Source: an uncultured Bacteroidales bacterium (lineage in GTDB: Bacteria; Bacteroidota; Bacteroidia; Bacteroidales; UBA932). From it: DNA of 27,015 nucleotides. This document shows positions 7,568 to 15,972 of this stretch, piece by piece. The stretch lies in the NCBI GenBank assembly GCA_910585445.1, contig CAJUEK010000033.1, forward strand, positions 1 through 27,015, in the 5' to 3' direction. The position numbers and the translations under genes are program-made. The notes under the pieces were generated by a model that saw only the letters and a program-made list of their open reading frames with translations, was not told the DNA's origin and did no database searches. Position 1 is the first letter of the stretch, and the number at the start of each line of letters is the position of its first letter.

Positions 7568-8033
7568 CAAAGAGATAAAAATCTCCTACATGGAATACGA
7601 TTCCATTGAGCAGATGAATCCTGAGGACAGGGAACTTGCACAGGCAGCGATAAATGCCACGAAACACTCATACGCCCCCTACTCCAAATTCAATGTCGGT
7701 GCTGCGGTGATGCTTGAGGACGGGGAAATCATAACGGGCTCCAACCAGGAAAACGCTGCCTACCCTTCCGGGTTATGCGCAGAAAGGACAGCCATGTTCT
7801 ATGCAAGCGCGAACCGTCCGGACAAAGCCATGACGAAGATAGCAGTAGCAGCAGGCCAGGAGGGGAAATTGTGCGACAGTCCGGCAACTCCTTGCGGAGC
7901 ATGCAGGCAGGTAATGGCACAGTATCAGACAAAGGGCGGACGCAATATGGAAATCATACTTGTCGGAGGGAAGAAAATATGGAAATTCGAAAAAGTGGAT
8001 GACATACTTCCTTTCATATTCGACAGCATCTGA
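7560..8033 (+). CDS. cdd: Cytidine deaminase
   Basis: A 157-residue tetramer-type (small) cytidine deaminase that converts cytidine or deoxycytidine to uridine or deoxyuridine for pyrimidine salvage. Zinc site: Cys73 with the proton-shuttling Glu75 in GLCAERTA, plus Cys112 and Cys115 in TPCGACRQ. Substrate-binding motifs SKFNVGAA and NQENAAYPS are also present. About 20 extra residues precede the conserved AYAPYS-like segment (SYAPYSKF), slightly more than in the ~130-residue enzymes. The ATG at 7560 fits the promoter at 7510. It is divergent from mnmA. Confidence 0.96.
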   Translation: MTNKEIKISYMEYDSIEQMNPEDRELAQAAINATKHSYAPYSKFNVGAAVMLEDGEIITGSNQENAAYPSGLCAERTAMFYASANRPDKAMTKIAVAAGQEGKLCDSPATPCGACRQVMAQYQTKGGRNMEIILVGGKKIWKFEKVDDILPFIFDSI

Positions 8034-8150
8034 TACGCAGTCTCCAGTCCGGCGGCATCTGAGGATGAAATCCCCAGCCGTAAACACCGGAGCCAGACAG
8101 GCAGCCGAGGCCGGTTCAGCAAAGAATCTGACATCATTTCGGCAGTTTTT

Positions 8151-8181
8151 TTTGCATAGCGGGAAAAATTGCCTACATTTG
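8151..8181 (+). promoter_or_regulatory. Promoter for SRP RNA
   Basis: TTTG (8151-8154), a 19-base spacer, then TACATTTG (8174-8181): a full match to the Bacteroidetes housekeeping promoter. It would start transcription at about 8187, exactly where the SRP RNA terminal stem (GGGAAAG) begins. Confidence 0.75.
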
Positions 8182-8186
8182 CATCC

Positions 8187-8288
8187 GGGAAAGTCATACA
8201 CGACCAGCTCCCTCCGAATTCCCCCAGGGCTTGACCGCAGCAAGGGTAGGAGGTCGTAGCGGTGCGATGTATCAAGCTTTCCCTTTTT
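8187..8288 (+). ncRNA. ffs: Bacterial signal recognition particle RNA (4.5S, small type)
   Basis: About 100 bases folding into one long hairpin. The terminal stem is GGGAAAG 8187-8193 with CTTTCCC 8277-8283. Next come ATACA 8196-8200 with TGTAT 8268-8272, then CGACC 8201-8205 with GGTCG 8252-8256. The apical domain carries CAGG (8225-8228) and GCAGCAAGG (8237-8245), matching the conserved CAGG/AGCAG internal-loop elements that bind the Ffh M domain. The terminal stem plus the T-run 8284-8289 acts as the terminator. With Ffh this RNA targets membrane proteins to the Sec/YidC machinery. The apical loop sequence (CTTGA) differs from the textbook GGAA tetraloop. Confidence 0.82.
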
Positions 8289-8312
8289 TCATTTCAACTC
8301 CCCACTATCCAC

Positions 8313-11207
8313 ATGAAAACACGGTTTACAGTTCTCCTGCTACTGTTTCTATTTGAAACAGCGGCGACTTTTGCACAAAATATCGTCTCGTTTGACATGA
8401 TACAGCGCAACAGGAACATCGACGTCAAGCTCACGCTCAAGGATGACAGCACATCCGAGCCTCTATCCTGGGCTACGGTGTATCTCATTCCGGCAGGAGA
8501 CACGACCATCACGCATTTCGCTATTTCCGATGACAAGGGAAACGCCGTGCTGGAAGAAGTCCCTGTCGGCAAATACGAACTTACGGCAGAAATAATAGGC
8601 TATCTTCCGCACAGGCAGACCTGCACGTTCAAGCGCTGGGAAGAAGATTTGGGAATCATACGGATGAAAGAAAACCCGGAGTATATCGAAGCATCCAAAA
8701 TCACGGCTGCCGGCAACCCTGTACTGATAAAGAAAGATACCATAGAATATAATGCTTCCTCTTTCAAGGTGGGAGAAAACGCCATGCTTGAGGACCTGCT
8801 CAAAAAGATGCCGGGCATGGAAGTGTCGGACGACGGTTCAGTGACGGTAAACGGAGAAAAAATCGAACAGATTACAGTCGGAGGCAAGACATTCTTCTTC
8901 AATGACCCGAATGCCGCCCTTAAGAATCTTCCGGCAAAGATTGTGGACAAGATAAAGGTAATAGACAAAAAGAGCGAAGAAGCAGAATTCACTGGAATCT
9001 CCACCAAGGATGACAAGAAAAAGGTTATGGACGTGGAGCTGAAGGACGAATATACCAAAGGATGGTTCGGCAATGCGAAAATCGGAGGAGGTGCCACACT
9101 TGTTCCGAAAGGAGGAGACGGACTTTCAGACAGGCGCGGCCTGCTGTACAACGGCAACGCCATGGCTACGGGATATACAGAGAAAGACCAGGTCGTATTC
9201 ATAGGAAATGCATACAATGCGACAGAGCCTAGCGCAGGAGCAGTAATTGTCACCTATGGCGGCGAGCAGGACGACTACAGCAGTATGGATGGCCTGGCCA
9301 CAAATGCCAAAGCCGGCCTCAACTTCAACTCCGACAGGATAAAGGGATTCACTTCAACCATTTCAGCTGACTACTCATACGGAACAAAGGATTCAAAACG
9401 CAGGACGGCGCGCACCTCTTTCCGCACAGATGCGCCTGCCATCCTGTCAGACGGGACATATTCCGGAGACGGTTCACGGCATGGAGTGAAGGCAGCCATC
9501 GAATTCAAGAAAAAGGACAAAAAGAAATACGACCTGTACCTGTATCCTTCATTCGACTTCAGCACGAGCAAAATCAGCCAGGCCAGCTCATCACGCACCT
9601 ACAGTGACGAAGGCGACCTGAACAGTTCGTCAGCATATTCGGACGCATTCAGCAAGCAGGCAGAAGGAAGCCTATATTTCGGCGGCGGCATAAAAGACCT
9701 GGGCAAGGAGAAAAGAAGCATCACCTTGTCGGGGGATTGGGCAATATCCGGAACAGACGGGGAAAAGAACGAAATATCAGAACTGCTCCAGCAAGGCACA
9801 GGCACGACAAACAACCTGCTGTACAACACTGACAATTCCGCAAATGAATTTTACGGAAGCCTGTCATATGTTGAGCCGATAGCCAAAAGATGGGCTATGC
9901 GGACACGTTTCAGTTCCTCATACGCATCCTCAGTAAATGACACCAGGGCAACCGGTGCAGACGGTACGGAGGACATCCATCATTCGTCATTTTACGACAA
10001 GAAGTATTTCAGTGAACGCCTGAACCTGCTCATGCAATATGACAACGACACTTCAAAGGTACAGTTCGGCGTACAGGCGGAACTCGTACAGAACTCCACC
10101 AGGGCACGTTCACTCGGCACTGAGACAATCACAGGCAAAGGAGAATGGCTGATGAACTGGTCTCCTTTCGTCTCTTACTCATATGAAAAGGAAGGGCACA
10201 GCCTGTATGCGGGATACTCAGGACAATCGGCCCAGGTGTCAGGACGTTCAGTAACTCCGGCACCGGACCTCTCCGACCCTGTGCATATACAGACAGGAAA
10301 CATATACCTGAAGCCCTCTTTCTCACAATGGCTGCACGGTTCATACCGAATGAACAACAGGGAGACCTTCTCTTTCCTAAACCTGTACATAAACGGAAGC
10401 ATTACAAACAGAAGCATCGTCTATGCGAGCTGGTTTGATGAAGGCGGAATCAGATATGCAGTTCCAGTCAATTCCATGAAGCCGGACATCAGAACGAGCA
10501 TGTATCTCTCCTTCGACCAGCCTCTGGGCAAACAGAGGATGTTCACACTGAGTGCCAATGCGAACGCATCAGTAAATACAGGCACCGGCTATCAGGCAGC
10601 ATCACGGCTTGAAGGCCTGGACATCAGGAATTTCGACTATAATGCATTCATGAGCGGTTTCTGGGGTGACAGCAGCGGAGACAGGTTCTACAGCGGCGAG
10701 AGCGGATTCAAGGAGAGCCGCACGACCTCGGCAATATGGTCAGCTGGGCTCGGCCTGAAGTTCAGCATCGAAAAGCTGGACGCCAAGATAGGAGGAAGTT
10801 TCTCAAACAGGATTTCAAAATATTCCCTTGACAAGTCAGCGAATCTGAACACATGGGACAACTCTCTGTATGCCGACGTGCTCTGGCAGCCGGGAAAGAA
10901 CTGGGAACTCAAGACTGACATCCGTTACAATTTCTACAGGGGATACTCTTCAGGATTCGGACTTCCGGAATGGAAATGGAACGCCTCAGTCAGCAAAAGC
11001 ATAAAATCTGTCAGCCTGAGCCTGAAAGTAGCTGACATATTGAACCAGACAAGAAACCTCAGGCGCACGGTTTCATCAGAATACATAGAGGACGTTTACC
11101 GTAACGTGATGGGAAGGATGTTCCTGTTCAGCGTGTCATTCAATTTCGGCAAAATGAACGCAAAGAAGAACAGTTCCGTGGAAAATGCCATCTGGAACAT
11201 GATGTAA
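8313..11207 (+). CDS. Outer-membrane beta-barrel protein with carboxypeptidase-regulatory-like domain
   Basis: A 964-residue outer-membrane protein of the TonB-receptor-like group found in Bacteroidetes (OMP_b-brl_3-like); its cargo is unknown. The start chosen gives MKTRFTVLLLLFLFETAATFAQ, a Sec signal peptide cleaved around residue 22; an in-frame start 17 codons earlier would overlap the SRP RNA terminator. Residues ~34-105 form a carboxypeptidase D regulatory-like beta-sandwich (SWATVYLIPAGDTT ... GKYELTAEIIGY). Residues ~155-230 are plug-like (LLKKMPGMEVSDDGSVTVNG, then VGGKTFFFNDPNAALKNLPA). The rest alternates aromatic and polar residues as a large barrel, with a typical closing strand FLFSVSFNFG near the C-terminus. 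No SusD partner gene is adjacent, so this is not an obvious polysaccharide utilisation locus. No promoter is visible between the SRP RNA and this gene. Confidence 0.9.
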   Translation: MKTRFTVLLLLFLFETAATFAQNIVSFDMIQRNRNIDVKLTLKDDSTSEPLSWATVYLIPAGDTTITHFAISDDKGNAVLEEVPVGKYELTAEIIGYLPHRQTCTFKRWEEDLGIIRMKENPEYIEASKITAAGNPVLIKKDTIEYNASSFKVGENAMLEDLLKKMPGMEVSDDGSVTVNGEKIEQITVGGKTFFFNDPNAALKNLPAKIVDKIKVIDKKSEEAEFTGISTKDDKKKVMDVELKDEYTKGWFGNAKIGGGATLVPKGGDGLSDRRGLLYNGNAMATGYTEKDQVVFIGNAYNATEPSAGAVIVTYGGEQDDYSSMDGLATNAKAGLNFNSDRIKGFTSTISADYSYGTKDSKRRTARTSFRTDAPAILSDGTYSGDGSRHGVKAAIEFKKKDKKKYDLYLYPSFDFSTSKISQASSSRTYSDEGDLNSSSAYSDAFSKQAEGSLYFGGGIKDLGKEKRSITLSGDWAISGTDGEKNEISELLQQGTGTTNNLLYNTDNSANEFYGSLSYVEPIAKRWAMRTRFSSSYASSVNDTRATGADGTEDIHHSSFYDKKYFSERLNLLMQYDNDTSKVQFGVQAELVQNSTRARSLGTETITGKGEWLMNWSPFVSYSYEKEGHSLYAGYSGQSAQVSGRSVTPAPDLSDPVHIQTGNIYLKPSFSQWLHGSYRMNNRETFSFLNLYINGSITNRSIVYASWFDEGGIRYAVPVNSMKPDIRTSMYLSFDQPLGKQRMFTLSANANASVNTGTGYQAASRLEGLDIRNFDYNAFMSGFWGDSSGDRFYSGESGFKESRTTSAIWSAGLGLKFSIEKLDAKIGGSFSNRISKYSLDKSANLNTWDNSLYADVLWQPGKNWELKTDIRYNFYRGYSSGFGLPEWKWNASVSKSIKSVSLSLKVADILNQTRNLRRTVSSEYIEDVYRNVMGRMFLFSVSFNFGKMNAKKNSSVENAIWNMM

Positions 11208-11247
11208 CCGGCGCAAGAGGAACACCCGGAAAAGCACATACGAACAC

Positions 11248-11284
11248 AAAAGGGTTTCCGAAAGTTGATTTCAGAAACCCTTTT
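11248..11284. terminator. Bidirectional intrinsic terminator
   Basis: AAAAGGGTTTC at 11248-11258 pairs with GAAACCCTTTT at 11274-11284 around a 15-base loop. It lies between the convergent outer-membrane protein gene (plus) and buk (minus) and has the A and T tracts needed to end both transcripts. Confidence 0.88.
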
Positions 11285-11303
11285 ATCATATCTGTTACAT
11301 GGT

Positions 11304-12419
11304 TCAGAAGCTGTCCATGTGATAGCACTTCACTTCAAACTCACCGGAAAGAATCCCGTATCCGTTCTCCGCGAGGGACTCAAGCTCATTTTCTCCCGGA
11401 TAGACCTCAACAGGAGCTATGGAGGCAATCCTTTCCTTGACCTGCTCCACAAGATACTTGCTGTAGGCCACTCCGCCGGTCAGGATTATCGCATCCACCT
11501 TGCCGCACACTACAGTGGAAAGAGCTGCCACATATTTTGCGATTGACAGGCAATATCCCTGCAGGAATGTCTCGCATTCGCTGTCACCTGCCTCCGCACG
11601 CGCCGTCAGGTCCCTGAAGTCATTGGTACCGAAATAGGCCACAGCACCGCCTCCGCCTACAAGGCGCTTCTTTATCTGCTCCTTTGTATGCTCACCGCTG
11701 AAACACATCTCCACGAGAGGGAAAGCAGGAACACTTCCGGCACGTTCCGGACTGATTGGCCCGTCTCCTCCGAGAGCATCATTGGTATCAATTACAAGCC
11801 CGTGACGATGAAGCGAGACAGAGGTGCCGCCTCCCATATGGGCTACTATGACCGTGACATCCCTGTTGGTCTTCCCTACTCCGCGGGCATATCTCCTTAC
11901 CATCGCCCGAGAATTGAGGGCATGGAAAAGCGTGCGTCTCGGAAACTCGGGAAGCCCTCCTACCTTCACTTCAGGCAGCATCTCGTCCGCCATAGGAGGA
12001 TCGGCTATAAATGCCCGGCACCGCTCTGTGATGCCTCTGCCGCTGCGCGCCTGATTGACTTCCACTGCAATGTCGTCAGCTATAAGCGCGCTCAGATTGC
12101 ACGCATGCACTCCGTCCCTTCCCGAGATGAGGGCCTTCCTCATGTCCTGGTTGACTTCATAGACGCCCGTGCGGATAGGAGTCACAAGTCCTCCGCGTGC
12201 CATGACAACATCAATGCTTTCAAGCTCAATGCCCCTCTGGACCAAAAACTCCGTAATGGCATCACGACGCATCAGGTCCTGGTCCATTACAGAGCTGAAT
12301 TTCGCAAGTTCCCCTGCCGGATGTGTAAGATTCTGCTCAAACAGCTTGCTTCCGGCATCGTAGAAACCTATTTTTGTAGAGGTGGAGCCGGTGTTGATTA
12401 CCAGTATTCTACCTTTCAT
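11304..12419 (-). CDS. buk: Butyrate kinase (possibly branched-chain acyl kinase)
   Basis: A 371-residue ASKHA-fold kinase that converts butyryl-phosphate and ADP to butyrate and ATP in the cytoplasm. It starts MKGRILVINTGSTSTKIG, with the family N-terminal phosphate-binding loop. A glycine-rich motif follows in MGGGTSVSLHRHGLVIDTN, then GGDGPISPERAG, typical of Buk rather than AckA, and a C-terminal ILTGGVAYS. The start at 12419 replaces an upstream in-frame ATG that would add 21 unrelated residues. It is the last gene of the ackA-ptb-buk cluster, 140 bases after ptb, with a strong hairpin in the gap. Buk and Ptb enzymes often also act on isobutyryl or isovaleryl substrates, so the acid made cannot be read from the sequence. 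Confidence 0.94.
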   Translation of the reverse strand: MKGRILVINTGSTSTKIGFYDAGSKLFEQNLTHPAGELAKFSSVMDQDLMRRDAITEFLVQRGIELESIDVVMARGGLVTPIRTGVYEVNQDMRKALISGRDGVHACNLSALIADDIAVEVNQARSGRGITERCRAFIADPPMADEMLPEVKVGGLPEFPRRTLFHALNSRAMVRRYARGVGKTNRDVTVIVAHMGGGTSVSLHRHGLVIDTNDALGGDGPISPERAGSVPAFPLVEMCFSGEHTKEQIKKRLVGGGGAVAYFGTNDFRDLTARAEAGDSECETFLQGYCLSIAKYVAALSTVVCGKVDAIILTGGVAYSKYLVEQVKERIASIAPVEVYPGENELESLAENGYGILSGEFEVKCYHMDSF

Positions 12420-12510
12420 GCAAAAACAATATAAAAAAGTTAAAGTACAAATATCCGGAGCCGTAATGCACGGGAAAGACATCCTTCAAGAGCCTCCCGA
12501 ACGCTCCGCA

Positions 12511-12552
12511 AATGACATGGGCCGGCGGGAAAACTCCCTCCGGCCCGTCATT
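12511..12552. other. Long GC-rich hairpin between ptb and buk
   Basis: AATGAC 12511-12516 pairs with GTCATT 12547-12552, GGGCCGG 12519-12525 with CCGGCCC 12540-12546, and GGG 12527-12529 with CCC 12536-12538, around the loop AAAACT. That is about 16 bp with small bulges. It sits 7 bases past the ptb stop. On the minus strand no T-run follows, so full termination is unlikely; it could be a 3' stabiliser, an RNase processing site or a partial attenuator that sets buk levels below ptb. Confidence 0.6.
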
Positions 12553-12559
12553 CCGAAAA

Positions 12560-13468
12560 TTATTTTACGGACAAAGCCGCAATCGCTATTGAATTAAGTT
12601 TCGTATCTATGCTGTCAGCACGGCTTGAAAGTACGCAAGGGACTTTCGCACCTACCATCATGCCGGCCTGCTTCACATTTGAAGCAAGCTTTGAGTTAGC
12701 CTTGTAGAACACATTGGCAGACTCGATATTAGGGAAGAGCAGACAGTCAGCGTCTCCTGCTACAGGACTGACAAGGCCTTTGATTTCCACAGACTCCTGG
12801 TCAATCGCCACGTCAAGGGCAAGAGGGCCGTCAGCGATGCATCCCTTTATCTGTCCCCTGTCAACCATCTTGGCCAGCATTGCAGCCTCCATACATGCAG
12901 GCATGCTGGTGAGCATCTGCTCCGATGCAGCTATGATGGCAACCTTAGGCTTTGCTATGCCGGCCGCACGCGCGGTAGCCACAAGATGTCCCATTATTAT
13001 CTGCTTCTGCTTGAAATCAGGAGCCGGAATCACAGCCATGTCGCCCACGAAAAGAAGCTTGTGGTAATTAGGATTCTCTATTACGGCGCAATGGGTCAAT
13101 GTACCTTTCGGAGGAAGGAGACCGGTCTCCTTGTTGAGGATGGCGCGGAGGAACTTGTCAGTGGAGCAAAGTCCTTTCATCAGGAAGTCTCCCATGCCTT
13201 CCCTTATCATTGCAACAGCCTGTGCGACAGAAGGAAGCTCGTCAGGGTTGTGTACAACCGTGAACTTCGCCATGTCTATTCCCTCGCTTTTGCAGGCCTG
13301 CGCAATCATGCACTGGTCGCCGACCAGAGTCACGTCAACAAGTCCGAGGTCAATGGCCTTGCTTGCCGCAGAAATGGTATGCCCGTCAACTCCCCAGGCA
13401 GCAATCATTCTTTTTTTTGCCTCCCTGCCCTGGAGTTCGGCAAATATGTCTTCAAATTTCGTAAACAT
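12560..13468 (-). CDS. ptb: Phosphate butyryltransferase
   Basis: A 302-residue member of the phosphate acetyl/butyryltransferase family, exchanging CoA for phosphate on butyryl-CoA (or other short acyl-CoA) to give the acyl-phosphate used by the neighbouring kinases. Family landmarks: KGLCSTDKFLRAIL, the block GTLTHCAVIENPNYHKLLFV, and IADGPLALDVAID near the C-terminal third; the length of ~300 matches Ptb. No extra regulatory domain is present. It lies 18 bases after ackA and upstream of buk, so it may feed either kinase. Substrate range cannot be told from sequence. Confidence 0.93.
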   Translation of the reverse strand: MFTKFEDIFAELQGREAKKRMIAAWGVDGHTISAASKAIDLGLVDVTLVGDQCMIAQACKSEGIDMAKFTVVHNPDELPSVAQAVAMIREGMGDFLMKGLCSTDKFLRAILNKETGLLPPKGTLTHCAVIENPNYHKLLFVGDMAVIPAPDFKQKQIIMGHLVATARAAGIAKPKVAIIAASEQMLTSMPACMEAAMLAKMVDRGQIKGCIADGPLALDVAIDQESVEIKGLVSPVAGDADCLLFPNIESANVFYKANSKLASNVKQAGMMVGAKVPCVLSSRADSIDTKLNSIAIAALSVK

Positions 13469-13486
13469 TGTTTTTAAATTGATTTA

Positions 13487-14701
13487 TCATTCATCCTCGT
13501 TCTGTACGATATGCATGGTGTCGCGTGCTATCATCAGTTCCTCGTCAGTCGTGATTACAGCGATTTTCACCTGTGAGTCAGGAAGCGAAATCATCACATC
13601 GCGTCCTGTCGCCACATTTGCATCATAGTCGAACTTCACACCGAGATATGTCAGGTTCTCGCACACCCTGCGGCGAAGACGGCTGTTGTTCTCACCTATG
13701 CCTCCGGTGAAGACAATCAAATCGACACCGTTCATCGCTGCCGCATATGCACCTATGAACTTGGTTATGTCGTAAGTGAGCTTCTTGAGCGTAAGCTTTG
13801 CCTTGGCATCTCCGGCATTGGCAGCCTCATTGAGGTCACGTGCATCGGAAGACACGCCTGAGAGTCCGAGGAAACCGCTCTTCTTGTTGAGCACGCGGCT
13901 CATCTCAGAAGCAGAAAGTCCCTCCTTTTCCTGGATATAAGTAACCACGTCAGGGTCCACATTACCGCATCTCGTACCCATAATGAGGCCCTCAAGCGGA
14001 GTGAAGCCCATGCTCGTGTCGATTGACTTGCCGTTGAGGACGGCAGCAATAGAGCTTCCGTTTCCGAGGTGGCAGGTAATTATCTTGGAATATCCGAGGT
14101 CCAGGCCGGCGAATTTCGCACCCTTTGCCGAAACGAACTTGTGGCTCGTGCCGTGGAAACCGTAACGGCGGATGCGGTATTTGTCATAGTACTCATAAGG
14201 AAGGGCATACATGTAGGCATAAGCCGGCATGGTATGGTGAAATGCGGTGTCAAAAACAGCCACCTGAGGCACTGTAGGAAGCGCTGCAGAAACAGCCTTG
14301 ATGCCAAGGATATTGGCAGGATTGTGAAGAGGGGCGAACACTGAGCATTTCTCGAGCTGTGCCACAACCTCGTCAGTGACAAGCTGGCTGCACATGAACT
14401 CCTCAGCTCCATGCACGACACGATGTCCCACAGCCTCTATGTCCTCCAGAGTTTCAAGCACTCCGTATTCCTTGTCCATAAGGGCGTCGAGGACAGCATG
14501 CATGCCGACCGTATGGTCGGACACGGGCATTTCCCTGACAAGCTTCTCTTTGCCGGCGGCCTGATGCTTGAGACAGCCGGTCTCCATACCGATTCTCTCT
14601 ACGAGACCTTTGGCAAGAAGATCATAAACCTCATCGTTCTTCATATCAAGAAGCTGATACTTGAGCGATGAACTACCGCAATTAAGTACTAAAATGATCA
14701 T
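13487..14701 (-). CDS. ackA: Acetate kinase
   Basis: A 404-residue acetate kinase making ATP from acetyl-phosphate. Diagnostic motifs: LVLNCGSSSLKY at the N-terminus (Asn7), GHRVVHGAEE (catalytic Arg region), DTAFHHTMP, GFHGTSHKFVS, CHLGNGSS, MGTRCGNVDP and FTGGIGENN near the C-terminus. It is the first gene of the ackA-ptb-buk unit, behind a good Bacteroidetes promoter. The usual partner pta is not beside it, where ptb stands instead; a separate pta may lie outside the window. Confidence 0.97.
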   Translation of the reverse strand: MIILVLNCGSSSLKYQLLDMKNDEVYDLLAKGLVERIGMETGCLKHQAAGKEKLVREMPVSDHTVGMHAVLDALMDKEYGVLETLEDIEAVGHRVVHGAEEFMCSQLVTDEVVAQLEKCSVFAPLHNPANILGIKAVSAALPTVPQVAVFDTAFHHTMPAYAYMYALPYEYYDKYRIRRYGFHGTSHKFVSAKGAKFAGLDLGYSKIITCHLGNGSSIAAVLNGKSIDTSMGFTPLEGLIMGTRCGNVDPDVVTYIQEKEGLSASEMSRVLNKKSGFLGLSGVSSDARDLNEAANAGDAKAKLTLKKLTYDITKFIGAYAAAMNGVDLIVFTGGIGENNSRLRRRVCENLTYLGVKFDYDANVATGRDVMISLPDSQVKIAVITTDEELMIARDTMHIVQNEDE

Positions 14702-14784
14702 ATCACAAATGTTGTTTATTCAATGGATGTCATGCGGGTTCATGCGTCAGATTAAAATTTCGCAAAAAATCCGCACAGGCTGCG

Positions 14785-14817
14785 CAAAGTTATAAAAATT
14801 ATCGCTACTTTAGCAAA
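14785..14817 (-). promoter_or_regulatory. Promoter for the ackA-ptb-buk operon
   Basis: On the minus strand, TTTG (14814-14817) is followed after 21 bases by TAACTTTG (14785-14792), a full match to the Bacteroidetes consensus. The start would be near 14778, leaving a leader of about 77 bases before the ackA ATG. Confidence 0.65.
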
Positions 14818-14830
14818 AAACAGGAACGAA

Positions 14831-15952
14831 ATGAAAGTGGAGAGGGAGATTGCGTGGTTCTCGTTGCCGTTTGCCGCCGGAGTCATTGCCGCAGCATATG
14901 CCGCAGATGTGCCGGCCGTCACAGAAAGCATATTCGCATCATCTGCATTATACGCAGCCACGGCATTCATGGCATGCCTTATTATAACATCCGGAAAAAC
15001 ACAATACACAGGATACGCCCCCATACTGGTGTGTGCAATGTCACTCGCATGCGGCCTGTTCACCGGGATGACAGGGCATATGAGGGCAGCCTGCAGTCCG
15101 GAAGTCCACGGAGCGGTTGCGGCCAGGCTTACATCCGTCGGAGCGGCCATGGGTGACCATATTGACACAATCGCTTTTTCAGACTCCGAGACAAACGCCG
15201 TCATAAAGGCACTTCTGACCGGAGACCGCAGCAGCCTTTCCGCAGAAACTGCCGAATCATTCCGTTCCAGCGGGGCATCACATATACTTGCCCTGTCCGG
15301 ACTGCACCTTGGCATAATATACATGATAATCAGCAGAAGCCTCGCATTTGCAGGGAACTCTCCGGCGGCACTGCGCATACGCTCCATACTGACGATACTG
15401 CTTTGCGGAACATATACCTTGGCGACAGGCGCCGGAGACTCAATCACAAGAGCCTTCATTTTCATATTGGCAGGCGAAACGGCCAAGCTTACAGGACGGC
15501 ACAAGTCAACTGCCGGGATTATGATGGCGTCTCTTTTCCTGCAACTCGCGGCAGCCCCGACTGCAGCAAGAAGCGCCGGATTCCAGCTCTCCTATGCAGC
15601 CATGGCAGGCATCGCGTTCATTTTTCCTTTCCTCAAGAACTTCTGGCACTACGGGACACAGCAAAGGCCGCCCCGTGGCGGCCTGCTGCAACATATATGG
15701 GATTCCGCCGCACTGTCCATCTCATGCCAGATGACGGCAGGCCCGATAGCCTATTTGTACTTCGGAACGTTTCCGAAACATTTTCTTCTGACCAATCTCA
15801 TTGCCCTCCCTCTGACAGGATTCATCATCCCGATATCAATCCTTGTACTTGCGGCATCAATGGCAGGCGTCTGCCCGGCCTGGCTTCTGCGTGCAGCTGA
15901 AGCGGCAGTCAACGCGCTTTCATACTCCCTCCTGATAATATCAGGCATGTAA
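14831..15952 (+). CDS. comEC: Short ComEC/Rec2-type membrane protein (competence domain only)
   Basis: A 373-residue polytopic inner-membrane protein. ComEC proteins form the channel that brings single-stranded DNA into the cytoplasm in naturally competent bacteria. The core signature is ASHILALSGLHLGIIYMII at about residue 153, followed by ITRAFIFILAGETAKLTGR and LSYAAMAGIAF, then several hydrophobic helices. Full-length relatives are usually near 700 residues with an N-terminal OB-fold (DUF4131) and often a C-terminal metallo-beta-lactamase domain. Here about three N-terminal helices lead through a short linker straight into the competence domain, and nothing follows it. The frame is open and codon use looks normal, so it is a compact gene rather than an obvious fragment. 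It is divergent from ackA; its promoter is unclear (TACTTTAG at 14806-14813 has one mismatch). Confidence 0.8.
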   Translation: MKVEREIAWFSLPFAAGVIAAAYAADVPAVTESIFASSALYAATAFMACLIITSGKTQYTGYAPILVCAMSLACGLFTGMTGHMRAACSPEVHGAVAARLTSVGAAMGDHIDTIAFSDSETNAVIKALLTGDRSSLSAETAESFRSSGASHILALSGLHLGIIYMIISRSLAFAGNSPAALRIRSILTILLCGTYTLATGAGDSITRAFIFILAGETAKLTGRHKSTAGIMMASLFLQLAAAPTAARSAGFQLSYAAMAGIAFIFPFLKNFWHYGTQQRPPRGGLLQHIWDSAALSISCQMTAGPIAYLYFGTFPKHFLLTNLIALPLTGFIIPISILVLAASMAGVCPAWLLRAAEAAVNALSYSLLIISGM

Positions 15953-15972
15953 AAACTCTCCTGAAAAAGCAA

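Noticed and set aside
8104..8150. Possible terminator of cdd: GCCGA and TCGGC arms ahead of the long T-run
   Set aside because: Only a 5-bp stem with a loop of about 30 bases. The T-run is better explained as part of the -33 region of the SRP RNA promoter. Termination after cdd remains unassigned.
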